From assembly GCA_003427395.1 (NCBI GenBank), contig BFEA01000070.1, forward strand, positions 1,155,801 through 1,180,721: a stretch of DNA of 24,921 nucleotides, read 5' to 3'. Shown in pieces: positions 8,356 to 16,599 of the stretch. The stretch is from Chara braunii. Taxonomy: Eukaryota; Streptophyta; Charophyceae; Charales; Characeae. The notes under the pieces were generated by a model. The model did no database searches and was not told the DNA's origin. It saw only the letters and a program-made list of their open reading frames with translations. Numbering within the stretch: the first letter of the stretch is position 1; each line of letters opens with the position of its first letter. A program made the translations under genes and the position numbers.

Positions 8356-8790
8356 TATGGAAAACTGGTTGAATGGCAGAAATGGATAATGTGTCGAATT
8401 GTCGTCGTGACTCATGATGCATTTTGCAGCCAAAATGATTTTTATTTTTTTTTGTAATATTTTCCATAGAAAGATCATAACGATTTCTATGGATTATGAA
8501 TTTTTATATTTTTTCTTATCTTCTTCTGAGCTCAAAAACTCACGGAAGATGCAATACTTTTCTGTTGGGCGACACATGGCATAGTAGCGAAAATCGAAAA
8601 AGTGCCCGATTCGCACGGTGATTATTTCAGGGTCGAAATTATTATTATTGTTATTTTTATATTTTTTCTTATCTTCTTCTGAGCTCAAAAACTCACGGAA
8701 GATGCAATACTTTTCTGTTGGGCGGCACATGGCATAGTAGCGGAAATAAAAAAAGTGCCCGACTCGCACGGTGATTAGTTCACGGTCAAA
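8356..8790. repeat. A/T-rich ~200-bp family, second locus, with 153-bp tandem duplication
   Basis: Members of the family first seen at 3378-3900 ('gaaagatca' at 8469, then 'ctcaaaaactcacgg.agatg', 'ttgggcg.cacatgg', 'cacggtgatta'). A nearly identical 153-bp block starts at 8501 and again at 8654, with few differences. The second copy runs into a long (ATT)n tract. The - strand open frame across 8494-9084 only reads through this duplication and the trinucleotide tract (poly-Asn), so it is not annotated as a gene. Confidence 0.8.

Positions 8791-8864
<74 letters not shown>
8791..8864. repeat. (ATT)n microsatellite, about 25 units
   Basis: An uninterrupted ATT repeat of about 74 bases. It joins a 3' end of the A/T-rich family to the GC-rich palindromic element that starts with 'gatcagggtaacc'. 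Confidence 0.97.
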
Positions 8865-8990
8865 GATCAGGGTAACCGGCGTTCAGGACGGGCCCAACGC
8901 CCGAACCCGAACGCCCGAACGTATGGGACCCCTCGGGGATGCGTTCGGCCGTTCGGACCGAAAGCGAACCCAAAAAAAAAAAAAAAAAAA
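8865..8990 (+). repeat. GC-rich palindromic element with (ATT)n head, copy 2
   Basis: Starts 'gatcagggtaaccgg' directly after (ATT)n and ends in an A run at about 8972-8991. The body is rich in CGAAC, GTTCG and GCCCG words that form inverted repeats, for example GGCGTTC early in the element with a downstream GAACGCC. The start matches the reverse complement of 9610-9635 ('aatcagggtcacc'). Trinucleotide head, GC-rich body and A-rich end suggest a non-autonomous retroelement, but no protein or promoter supports that. Confidence 0.6.
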
Positions 8991-8991
8991 A

Positions 8992-9160
8992 AGTCATCAA
9001 AAAATTCTGAAAAAAAATATATGTTATGGAGAAAAATAATTTAAACAAGATTTGCCTGAGCATTACATCCGAATTCCTTACCAAATTTGAAATAAAAATA
9101 AAATATAGAAAATAAATATTAATAATAAAAATAAATAAAAATTAAAAGAGAATTAAATTT
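8992..9160. other. A/T-rich spacer
   Basis: Very A/T-rich, with AATAAA and AAATAA repeats. No gene or clear element. Confidence 0.5.
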
Positions 9161-9510
9161 AGTGAGTGTGCGAGCATGTTTTCGACACCGCCATCTTTGG
9201 CGATTTTTCATTTTGTTTTGGCATAGCTAAATGCCCTGAAATTTTACAGATGTGTACTTCAAAGAATGCAAAACCCACTAAAAACGTTTCAAAAAATAAT
9301 ATTCTTTTCGAGACCCCAAACTAAAGTGAAAACAAAAAGTAAAAAGTGAAAAAATATGTGGGCGAGCATGTTTTGACACCGCCATCTTTGGCGATCTTTA
9401 ATTCTTACTTGGCTTAGCCAAATGACTTGAAAATTTACAGGCGTGTACCTCATGTCATAGAGAACTCACAAATATAAAATTCAGAAAAAAATTATTATTT
9501 TTAGGCCCCG
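9161..9510. repeat. 192-bp tandem duplication with 'CGCCATCTTTGGCG' hairpin
   Basis: The anchor 'cgagcatg' at 9171 and 9363 gives a period of 192. Both copies contain 'acaccgccatctttggcga', whose CGCCA/TGGCG arms pair, then 'ggc.tagc.aaatg', 'aaatttacag' and a shared end resembling 'aaaaattattatttttaggcccc'. Divergence between copies is visibly greater than in the 7917-8300 pair. No coding signal. Confidence 0.8.
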
Positions 9511-9519
9511 AAATATTTT

Positions 9520-9655
9520 TTGGCGGGGGCCGAACGCCGTCGGGTTCGGACCCCGTATGGGAACCCGAACGCCCGTACGTACGGAGGTCTGCCCGGGGAC
9601 CTCCGTACGTACGGGCTGGTGACCCTGATTATGATGATGATGATGATGATGACTA
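9520..9655 (-). repeat. GC-rich palindromic element, copy 3, with perfect 19-bp hairpin
   Basis: Left arm GCCCGTACGTACGGAGGTC (9571-9589) and right arm GACCTCCGTACGTACGGGC (9598-9616) are exact inverted repeats around an 8-base loop, TGCCCGGG. A second 8-bp pair, TCGGGTTC (9540-9547) with GAACCCGA (9561-9568), precedes it. On the - strand the element begins after (ATC)n with 'aatcagggtcacc', matching copy 2, which is on the + strand. Confidence 0.75.
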
Positions 9656-9659
9656 TTAT

Positions 9660-9960
9660 TATTTATATTTTTAATGAAAAGTTCAAAATGAAATTGGGGG
9701 GTCCTGCAATTTTCATATTTTTTTACGCATTCTTGTGAACGCAAAAAATCAGTGAAATTGCAATGCTTTTTCCCTTGGGCAGCACATGGCAAAGTGGCAA
9801 AAATGGTGAATGCGCTGAAACGGCGCGACAATTATTTCACAGTGAGAATACATTTTTAATTTTTTTTGGATATTATTCCTGAGGAGATCACAACCTAATC
9901 TATAGGATCTCACTTTTTTAGATTGTCGTGTGCATTATTTTAAGCGCGAAAATCGTACAA
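9660..9960. repeat. A/T-rich ~200-bp family, third locus
   Basis: Carries the family's ordered motifs: 'gcgaacgcaaaaaatc', 'gaaattgcaatgctttt', 'ttgggcagcacatggcaaag', 'ggcaaaaatgg', 'gaaacggcgcgac', 'atttcac', 'gagatcacaacc'. The short - strand open frame at 9481-9831 crosses this and the GC-rich hairpin and is not considered real. Confidence 0.75.
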
Positions 9961-10009
9961 GTTGCCACATAAAACTATATTTGTTTCCTCACTATCGCCC
10001 GCCTTTCCG

Positions 10010-10235
10010 TAATACCCAGGTACCTGACCCTCGGCCATATTCAAGTCCAGGACACAGACCCATACCCACGCCCTGCCCCAGGTCCAGGATTCAGGCCCAT
10101 GCCCCTTTTTTGTTGACTTTTTGAAAACCTTGATGCCGAGGCCCAAACCCAAGATTCAGGCGCAAAAACCCCTTTCAGGCCCTAACCTTTTTTTTTTTTT
10201 TTGGAAATGCACAGGCCTGGGCCTTTTTTTTTTCC
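10010..10235. repeat. GGCCCA-rich / poly-T modular repeat, copy 1
   Basis: Alternating modules of GGCCCA/CAGGCCC/CCAGG words and poly-T runs (about 10104, 10190 and 10224). 'ttggaaatgcacaggcc' at 10200 matches 'tagaaatgcacaagccc' at 14764, and 'gattcaggc' recurs in both loci. The second locus is 14620-14935. Confidence 0.7.
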
Positions 10236-10720
10236 TTTCTCAAAAACGTGTTTCAGTTTTGTTAGGATGGCTGTAACACCCTCATGCAAGATAGTGTCAA
10301 GCATTTACGAAATTGTCGAGCAATTAAATAACATACACATAGGTAAGAGTGGGATAAAGAGTAACCACTATGAAGACCACACAACCAAACATCAGACAGA
10401 CTACATCATGACATCAGCACGCGGACAGTCAAGCACCGACGCATAGATACCCCCAAAACATGACTGATGGTTTAGGATATAATCCCACTACTTTTTTTGG
10501 GGGGGGGGGGGACCGAAAAGAACCATGTTGGGTGGACCTGGGTCGCTCGGGTCAAAAAAGAGAAATGGCATCCCACTAGCCCGCTAGGAGCGGGCCTTTT
10601 TCGAAAGTGGCGGCGGGTCTTTGTTGTCAATCAGGGCATGGGTGTTGATCTACAGCCCAACGAACATTAAAAAAAAAAAATGGGAAAAAAAAAATCACTG
10701 CCCTTTTTTTAGGGGCAGGG
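10236..10720. other. Spacer with homopolymers and small hairpins, no gene supported
   Basis: Contains a 13-base G run at 10499-10511, a perfect 7-bp hairpin GCCCGCT/AGCGGGC with AGG loop at 10579-10595 followed by CTTTTT, and A runs near 10670-10694. An 81-codon open frame at 10201-10446 starts inside the poly-T module. Its middle is protein-like, and 'ataggtaagag' at about 10342 resembles a splice donor, but nothing confirms an exon. Confidence 0.4.
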
Positions 10721-10874
10721 ACGGGGGTTGCCTTCTTCTGCTTTTAGGTAGTTTTTTTTTGCCGCGGGTCGTGGACCAAGTGCCACTTATGCATTTGTTT
10801 CCATTCCCGTGTGAACCCCTCAGGAGAAGTTGCAAACTCGGAAAGTAGTGGGAGCCCGTAAAATAGAGAAGACT

Positions 10875-11144
10875 ATGGCTTGGAACCCACAAGACACTTA
10901 TAACAAACAATTTGAACCCCCCCTAAAAAGCAGGGTCCTTGCCTTTCGGTCTGTAAATCTTTTTTCAAATTCCACAGGGTCATCCTTCGAGGGCTATCAC
11001 AAGAAGTCTGGCGAAAAGCGGTCGAAGTGTCAGGGACATGAGGATTTCTATTGGTCCGATCTAAAAAGAAAAGAAAAACAAAGGAACAACTTTCGCCTTG
11101 CCAACATTTTTTTGGTCAGGGTAGGGGGCGAAATCGGAACATGA
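10875..11144 (+). CDS. Possible ORF, 89 residues, unknown function
   Basis: Open from ATG at 10875 to TGA at 11142-11144; the frame extends upstream to a TTG at 10830. It begins MAWNPQDTYNKQFEPPLKS, has a mixed middle and a Lys/Arg-rich, Ser-containing stretch (residues about 50-75, including KKSGEKRSKCQGHEDFYW). It has a single Cys, no signal peptide and no membrane segment. It overlaps no repeat found elsewhere in the window, which makes it less easily dismissed than most frames here. No family is recognised and there is no regulatory evidence. Confidence 0.2.
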   Translation: MAWNPQDTYNKQFEPPLKSRVLAFRSVNLFSNSTGSSFEGYHKKSGEKRSKCQGHEDFYWSDLKRKEKQRNNFRLANIFLVRVGGEIGT

Positions 11145-11164
11145 AATCTAAATCTACCGCTGAT

Positions 11165-11194
11165 GGGCGCAGCGCGACCGGGAGCGCTGCACCC
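11165..11194. other. GC-rich hairpin, GGGCGCAGCGC type, copy 2
   Basis: Arms GGGCGCAGCGC (11165-11175) and GCGCTGCACCC (11184-11194) form an 11-bp stem with one mismatch around loop GACCGGGA. Sequence and architecture match the hairpin at 6554-6585, about 4.6 kb away. Confidence 0.75.
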
Positions 11195-11346
11195 TCGCTC
11201 GAGCACCATCGAAGCGGACGAGGCGCGACGCGGGAGTCAACGGAGAGTCATGCGACGTGGTGGGCGGGTGGGGGTTGTGGTGCGTGGGACTTGACAGTGG
11301 GAGGGTAGAGATGACGTGGCGTGACTTGGTGTGGCCTGCCTTTTGA

Positions 11347-11553
11347 AAGCACAGGGGTGCCATCTCCGGCTTCACGCTTCATCTAGTGATGTTGCAGGCC
11401 AGCACGAAGGTTGAAGGGAAGACTGTCTTTGAAAGGGGGCGGGTCTTCATGAGATTCTTGCCATATGGGTTGCCTTTGCTTCTCTGCCTGCGTAGTTTCG
11501 AGAAGGATGGTTGGTTGATGCAGGCTGAAAGGGAGGAGCGTGTCCTCACGTAG
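11347..11553 (+). CDS. Possible exon or small ORF, unknown function
   Basis: Stop-free from 11347 to TAG at 11551-11553. An ATG at 11389 would give 54 residues starting MLQASTKVEGKTVFERG, continuing RVFMRFLPYGLPLLLCLR, then SFEKDGWLMQAEREERVLT. Immediately upstream, 'tctagtgatgttgcag' at 11382-11397 resembles a splice acceptor, so 11398-11553 could be a 3' exon. The amino-acid composition is protein-like. Competing - strand frames of 66 and 74 codons cover the same bases (11379-11579 and 11383-11607), so the coding strand is not certain. I recognise no family. Confidence 0.25.
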   Translation, partial: KHRGAISGFTLHLVMLQASTKVEGKTVFERGRVFMRFLPYGLPLLLCLRSFEKDGWLMQAEREERVLT

Positions 11554-11599
11554 AGTGCGAGGAGGATTGGAAGCGACATCGAGTCCGTGTTTTTTTAAG

Positions 11600-12345
11600 A
11601 AGGGCAAAGCGGTATCGGCGGCAGCTGCGTGTTAGTCACAAGGGCATCCGGAGTGCGAGGGCGCAGTGGTCGATTTTGTTCACTTTGTTGATTGTATTTT
11701 CAGGATGAGCTTGCTTTTGGATAGACCCTCTCGCTGATCATATGAGGTATAATGGTTTCTGTTGTAGTCACCAAACTGGATTACCTTGATTCGCGTTGTA
11801 AGTTTCTAGTTCTGATCTCCGAAACTTTCAATCTCTGAGTTTACATGTCGTATTCTTGATTCAGATTTTTTAGTAGACCTTGATCGGTAGTTTTTTTTTT
11901 TTTTACTTTCTCATGTACTGTCTTCATTGGCGATTCGTTTTCGGCTTAGGATCACCTGATTACTGTCTTAGTGACTTTCCCTTTTTGTGTTTGGTAATTC
12001 CTGATTTACACTCTGAGCGATTTCTTGAACTAGGGTTCTGGAAATCAGAGTCGGAAGTCCGTGAGGACATCGGAATCAACTTCCTATTCTGTTTCTCCTT
12101 TTGAAATTTCGAAATCTATAAAATTGTGTCTGCGATTGACCTCGTGAATTGGATGCCAAAATTCATGACCTACATTTCCTTGATTACTTTGTGATCTCAT
12201 CTTCAAATTTCAAATCTCAAAAAGACGTTCCAGATAGATTCTTAATCTTGTTCCTGATTTTCGATGGGAAGATCTACGGCTGTACATCTTAATTTTCTGG
12301 GGGTGCTTTTTTCTGTTGATGATTGCCTCAAAGTTTGTGGGGGGG
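11600..12345. other. T-rich intron-like or UTR-like region
   Basis: Moderately T-rich with repeated 'gatctc', 'tctgat' and 'ttgattc' words and a possible acceptor 'gattgtattttcag' near 11691-11704. It resembles plant-type intron or leader sequence in texture. A 74-codon open frame at 11880-12104 (+) begins in a T run and has no domain. No repeat of other window sequence was seen. Confidence 0.35.
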
Positions 12346-12409
12346 GAAACTAGAATGGGAGGATGGAAAGAAGAATGGGGACTTTCAACAAACGGAAGAT
12401 GTCGGTTAG

Positions 12410-13150
12410 GGTGAGTAGGTTAGGAGGACGATGCTGGGACGACATAGGCCGGTGCTGGAGCTTTGCTCTGTAACCCAGGGGGAGCTTGAGGCCTATGGAG
12501 TTATGCTGAGGGTGGAAGGCGTAACCAGATCGTCCATCGTAGTCGGCGCCGGGGTTTGGACCCTGTAACCTATTTAGGGGGTTGCCTCTAAAGGAATTGT
12601 CGAGGGAGAAAGGCACTTCCTGGCCATCAAAACTAGGTTGGTCGGTACAAGGGAGGGTTGTGGTGCCCTGTTACCCTAGCAGAGGGGGGTACGAGACCAG
12701 GTGAGTTTTGGTACGAGGACTGAAAGTCGGGACCGACGGTCCACTTGTTGAGAGGGGGATGGATTTTAGGATAGTTGGTATTAAGTTCTAGCTTCGACCC
12801 CCTTTTTCTGAATTCTATCCTGGTTGGCCGTTAGGGGGATTTGAGAATGTTTAGGATTCTATGGCCTCTATCAACTTTTCCCAGGTTACTTTGAAGCTGT
12901 TATACTCAGCGATCTGCGGTTGTTCGATGCCAGAACGACGCTGGCCGGTGCTGGGGTGTTGCCCTGTAACCTGTTTACACAGGAGCGTGAGGCCTGGTAG
13001 AGAGATCTGAGGATGCTTTGGGGTGGGCATCTCACGGAACAACCAAGGTTTGCTGCTGGGACGACGCTGGCCGGAGCTGGGGCGAGTTGTGTTGCCCTGT
13101 AACCCAGTAGGAAGTGGGGGTGTGAGGCCTGGAAGAGCTCAGCAGGGAGT
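12410..13150 (-). repeat. Diverged GGTTACAGGG-core repeat cluster, five copies on - strand
   Basis: The + strand words ctctgtaac (12476), ccctgtaac (12561), ccctgttac (12666), ccctgtaac (12962) and ccctgtaac (13095) mark five copies of the core found on + at 4361 and 4918. Around the 12476, 12962 and 13095 copies, 'aggcct(c)' and 'ggcc..cg(t)cg(t)' are also kept at matching distances. Spacing is irregular (85, 105, 296 and 133). The - strand frame at 12851-13042 aligns with the + strand frame at 4299-4544 over 'GLTLL..QVTGQ.PS.GQRRS', but other copies break the frame. Confidence 0.7.
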
Positions 13151-13239
13151 AAGACAACTTTGAGGAACTCTGGAAGAGCTGGTTAGGGAGCTCGAGATTT
13201 TTTGACGCTTCTTTTACGACCCCGGCGGTCTATTCTAAA

Positions 13240-13482
13240 AAGAAACGAGGAGAGTGGGAGAAGGAGATGGTGGGATATCATGCGTCCTACTAGTGAGGGG
13301 GCTAGCTAGTAGGACTGGAATAGGGTATAGCAGCAGTAGAGATGGTGGCTCTGCTGCAGTAAGGCTTACCGGAGTGAGGAACAGAGGATTGATGGTTTTT
13401 TTTTTTCTAAGTTGGATTTTGAATCCTGCGTATTCTTGAAGCCTGTTGTAGTCATTTCCTAAGTAACTTCAACTTTCTGAGC
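13240..13482. repeat. 243-bp tandem repeat, unit 1, with 10-bp perfect hairpin
   Basis: The anchor 'gatggtgggatatca' is at 13265 and again at 13508, period 243. Shared order: 'gcgtcctactagtgaggggg', 'cagcagca', 'gatggtggctctgct', 'cggagtgagg', 'ctaag...tgaat', 'gtagtcatttcctaagtaac' and 'tttctgagcc'. The unit holds GTCCTACTAG (13284-13293) paired with CTAGTAGGAC (13306-13315). The 61-codon open frame at 13254-13439 is confined to the unit and is broken in unit 2. Confidence 0.85.
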
Positions 13483-13721
13483 CAAAAAAGAACGAGGCGA
13501 GTGGGGAGATGGTGGGATATCACGCGTCCTACTAGTGAGGGGGCTAGCTGGTAGGATGGGAATAGGGTACAGCAGCAGCGAGATGGTGGCTCTGCTACAA
13601 TAAGTCTTGTCGGAGTGAGGTAAAGTGGATGGATGGGGGGGTATTCTAAGTAGTTTTCTGAATTCAGTTCATATTTTGAAGTCTGTCGTGGTCATTTTCT
13701 AAGTAACTCCATTTTTTTCTG
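13483..13721. repeat. 243-bp tandem repeat, unit 2
   Basis: Diverged second copy of the preceding unit. Its hairpin GTCCTACTAG (13526-13535) / CTGGTAGGAT (13548-13557) differs from unit 1 at two arm positions, and both changes turn Watson-Crick pairs into G-T wobble pairs. The unit ends at 'tctgagcc', where a dispersed element begins. Confidence 0.85.
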
Positions 13722-13848
13722 AGCCAAAGCCGGGTAATGGCGCTGGCATCTCAATTTTCAAAATTTTATGTAAATTTTCATATGGGACGTTGGGCCCGGT
13801 TCCCAGCACGTGTTGCTTCCCACGAATAGATTGGAGCCTTGTTCCCAC

Positions 13849-13849
<1 letters not shown>
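13722..13849 (-). mobile_element. Dispersed ~120-bp element (type E), copy 1
   Basis: 'agccaaagccgggtaatgg' at the left and 'gaatagattggagccttg' at the right, with 'cccagcacgtg' between, are shared with 23194-23314 in the same orientation. The reverse complement (order: aaggctcca, cgtgggaa, cacgtgct, gaaccgggcc, cgtcccat) matches 22316-22385. An A33 run follows at 13850-13882. Non-autonomous mobile element is an inference from copy number, orientation and the insertion seen at 22298-22591. Confidence 0.65.

Positions 13850-13882
<33 letters not shown>
13850..13882. other. A33 homopolymer
   Basis: Thirty-three consecutive A on the + strand, abutting one end of a dispersed element copy. Confidence 0.95.
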
Positions 13883-13885
<3 letters not shown>

Positions 13886-14499
13886 GTAGGGGGCGGACAC
13901 CTTTGGGAAATTGTTGCTGCTTCACAACTAGAGTCATGGTCGTTGAGACACGTCGCCATAATAGAGTAGAAATATGAGGTTTTTTTTTAGGGCTCTTATG
14001 CCCTCGGTACCATATGGGGTCTGCCTTAAAGTTCTAAAGTACGGTTACTACTGGCTGTAGGATCCAAGCCTATGTTCAATAGTAGTAGTTGGATCACCAC
14101 TACTTCGTAAAGTCGTGCCGGTAAACGAGCCAAGATTTTAGGAAACCGATCACTACAGGAGCACCCAAATTCGTCAGCCTAGAAACATTTGTACTCTTTT
14201 TTTTTTTCATGGCCTAAAGTTGGGCCAAGTACTTGTGGTTTAACGATTAAGCAATGAAAACGAAGTCATAAAGCTCGAACCAAAATAGGTGTTGCGCCTG
14301 TAGTCAAAGAAACCATGTCGAGCACTGGCATAGACCTTGCTATAGTGTCATCCACTGGCCAGACCCGGAATCGTCAGGGGTAAAGTTACGGCCGAGGTGA
14401 CTCCAAATGTGTGTGAGCGACTAAATATAAAAAGAATAATCGAGTACGAAGTGACTAAATAAAGAGGCAAGTAGAGTACCACCTAAAAAAAAAAAAAAG
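13883..14499. other. Region with no supported gene
   Basis: Mixed-composition DNA with a short inverted repeat near 14080-14102 (gtagt...actac). 'gtggtttaacg' near 14238 and 'agctcgaacc' near 14271 resemble tRNA box A and box B by spacing, but stems are absent. It ends in an A run near 14485 that precedes the N at 14500. Confidence 0.35.
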
Positions 14500-14619
14500 N
14501 AGAGCAGGAAACACCCCCAAGGTCCCAACAGTTCCAAGACTCTGATATCAACTGGACAAATCCATACCATTCCCCGTACCGTTGGCCCATTCAGCTAGAC
14601 TCAGTGCCCTTTGAACTAC

Positions 14620-14935
14620 TTGGAAATCTCCACGCCCAAACCCCGACCTTTTTTTTTCCTTCTTGGAAATCCTGAGGCCCAGACCCAGAGACAAATCAGA
14701 TTCAAGTGCAAGGCCCACACCTAGGCCCAGACTCAGACGCAGTTTTTTTTTTCTTTTTCTTCCTAGAAATGCACAAGCCCAAGTCCAGGCTCGAGGCCCA
14801 GCCCCTCGGCAAGATTCAGGCCCAGGAGACAAGCCAAGGCCCACGCCCAAAATTTAGGCGCAGACCTTTTTTGTTTGCTTTTTTTCCCCGAAAGGCCCAG
14901 CCCCAGCCTTCGGCCCACGATTCATCCCATAAGTC
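14620..14935. repeat. GGCCCA-rich / poly-T modular repeat, copy 2
   Basis: Three modules of GGCCCA-type words (gaggcccagaccca, aggcccacacctaggccca, caagcccaagtccaggc, aggcccacgccc) alternate with T-rich runs at about 14648, 14741 and 14867. Shared words with 10010-10235 include 'gaaatgcaca.gcc', 'gattcaggc' and 'ggcgca.a'. Open frames on both strands are Pro/Arg or Leu/Gly low-complexity products. Confidence 0.7.
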
Positions 14936-15540
14936 TCTATGAGACGATACTTTACTCTACGATACTATACTGTACATCACTCTACTTTATGATACTCTAC
15001 TCTATAGTACTCTACTCTACGCGACTTTGCTTTTCCCTACGCGACTTTACTTTCTCTACTGATTTGCGCTACTCTACAGTAACTCTACTCTACTCTACTC
15101 TTCTCTAATGATTAATTTTGTGCTACTCTACTCTACTCTACTCTGCTCTGCTCTGCTTTGCTCTGCTCTGCTCTACTATGCTCTCCTCTGCTCTACTCTA
15201 TTCTACTCTACTCTACTCTACTTTTCTCTTACAACTCATTTTCTTTACTCTTCTTCTCTACTCTTTTCTACTCTTCTTTGCTCTTTTCTCCTCTGCTCTG
15301 GTACGTTCTACTCCTCTTCTCTTTCCTTCTCTGCTCCTCCCTACTGCATTGTTCCCTACTCTACTCCTTCATTCTCCACATTTCCCTACTCTTCTCTACT
15401 CATCTCTTCACTATTCTTTTCCCTACGTTTCTCTTCCCTATGCTTCTTTCCACTTCAGTCCATTCCACTCTACTCTACTTTTTTCTTCTCCACTCCACTC
15501 CACTCCACTCCAGTCCACTCCACTGCACTTTACTACTCTA

Positions 15541-15625
15541 CTCGACTCGACTCGACTCGACACGACGTGACTAGACTCGACGTGACTCGACTCGGCACGA
15601 TGCGACTAGACTCGACGCGACTCTA
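15541..15625. repeat. CpG-dense GACTC variant patch
   Basis: A block of CTCGA, GACGT, CGACG and GCGAC variants places roughly fifteen CpG dinucleotides in 85 bases, against few in the surrounding array. It arises from CTCTA to CTCGA and CTGAC-type changes spread locally. Confidence 0.8.
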
Positions 15626-16599
15626 CTCTACTCTACTCTATGCTATGCTACTCTAAGCTATTCTACTCTACTCTATGTTATGCTACTCTAAGGTACTCTA
15701 CTCCATTCTATGCTCCGTTACTCTAAGCTACGCCACTCTTGTCTACTCTACTCCACTCAACTTTACTCTATTGTACTCTGCTCGACTCGACGCAACTTAG
15801 ATCTACTTTAAGATATCCTACAATACTCGAAGCTGCGCTACTCTACTCTGCTCTACTTTGCTTTACTCTTACTCAACTCTAATCTATAGTACTCTACTCT
15901 ACTCTACTATACTCGCCCCTATTCTATTGTACTCTACTCTTTTGTACTCTACTTCAATGTACTATGTGTTGTGATAGTCTTATCTACTCACTCTCCTCTA
16001 CTCTACTCCACTTAATTCCACTTCACTCCACTCCACTTTTCTCTACTCTACTTCATTCCACTCCACACTACATTTCTCCACTCTATTGTACTACACTCGA
16101 CTCTACTCGACTTTACTCTACTCGACTCTACTCTACTCTACGCTACGCTATGTTTTACTTTTCTCTACTCTACTCTACTGTACTTTACTCATCTCTACTC
16201 TACCCTACTTTATGCTATGGTACGGTGATTTACTCACTGTACTGTACTCTATTGTACTTTGCTCATCTCTACTCTATTGTACTTAATGTTACGATACGGT
16301 GATCTACTCACTCTACTCTACTCTACTCTACTCTGTCCTACTTTACTCTACTCTAGTCGATTATACTATATTTTACTCTAAGTTACTCCACTCAACTCTA
16401 CTCTACTGTACTTTACTCTACGATACTCTACGCTTCCCTACTCTTATCGACTCTACTCTTTTCTACTATTTTCTTTCATAAGTTTCTTTTCCCTTCTTTT
16501 CTTTACTCTATGTTTCCCTGATTTATGTTTCCCTGCTCTGCTCTGCTATGCTCTACTCTACACTATTCTACTCTGCTCTCCTCTGATCTTCTCTGCACT

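Noticed and set aside
8494-9831. - strand frames over the A/T-rich family (with a repeated 'EKYCIFREFLSSEEDKKKYKN')
   Set aside because: The repeated peptide comes from the 153-bp duplication (a multiple of 3). Compared with 3413-3607, the reading frame of the shared DNA is shifted, so the frame is not conserved in the family.
10579-10600. Bacterial-type intrinsic terminator (hairpin followed by CTTTTT)
   Set aside because: The shape fits, but all context is eukaryotic and no gene ends here.
13254-13439. 61-codon + frame in the 243-bp repeat as a gene
   Set aside because: The second copy does not keep the frame, so it is most likely incidental.
14230-14282. Second tRNA-like promoter pair (gtggtttaacg ... 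agctcgaacc)
   Set aside because: Only the two boxes are loosely similar, no stems form and no second copy was found.
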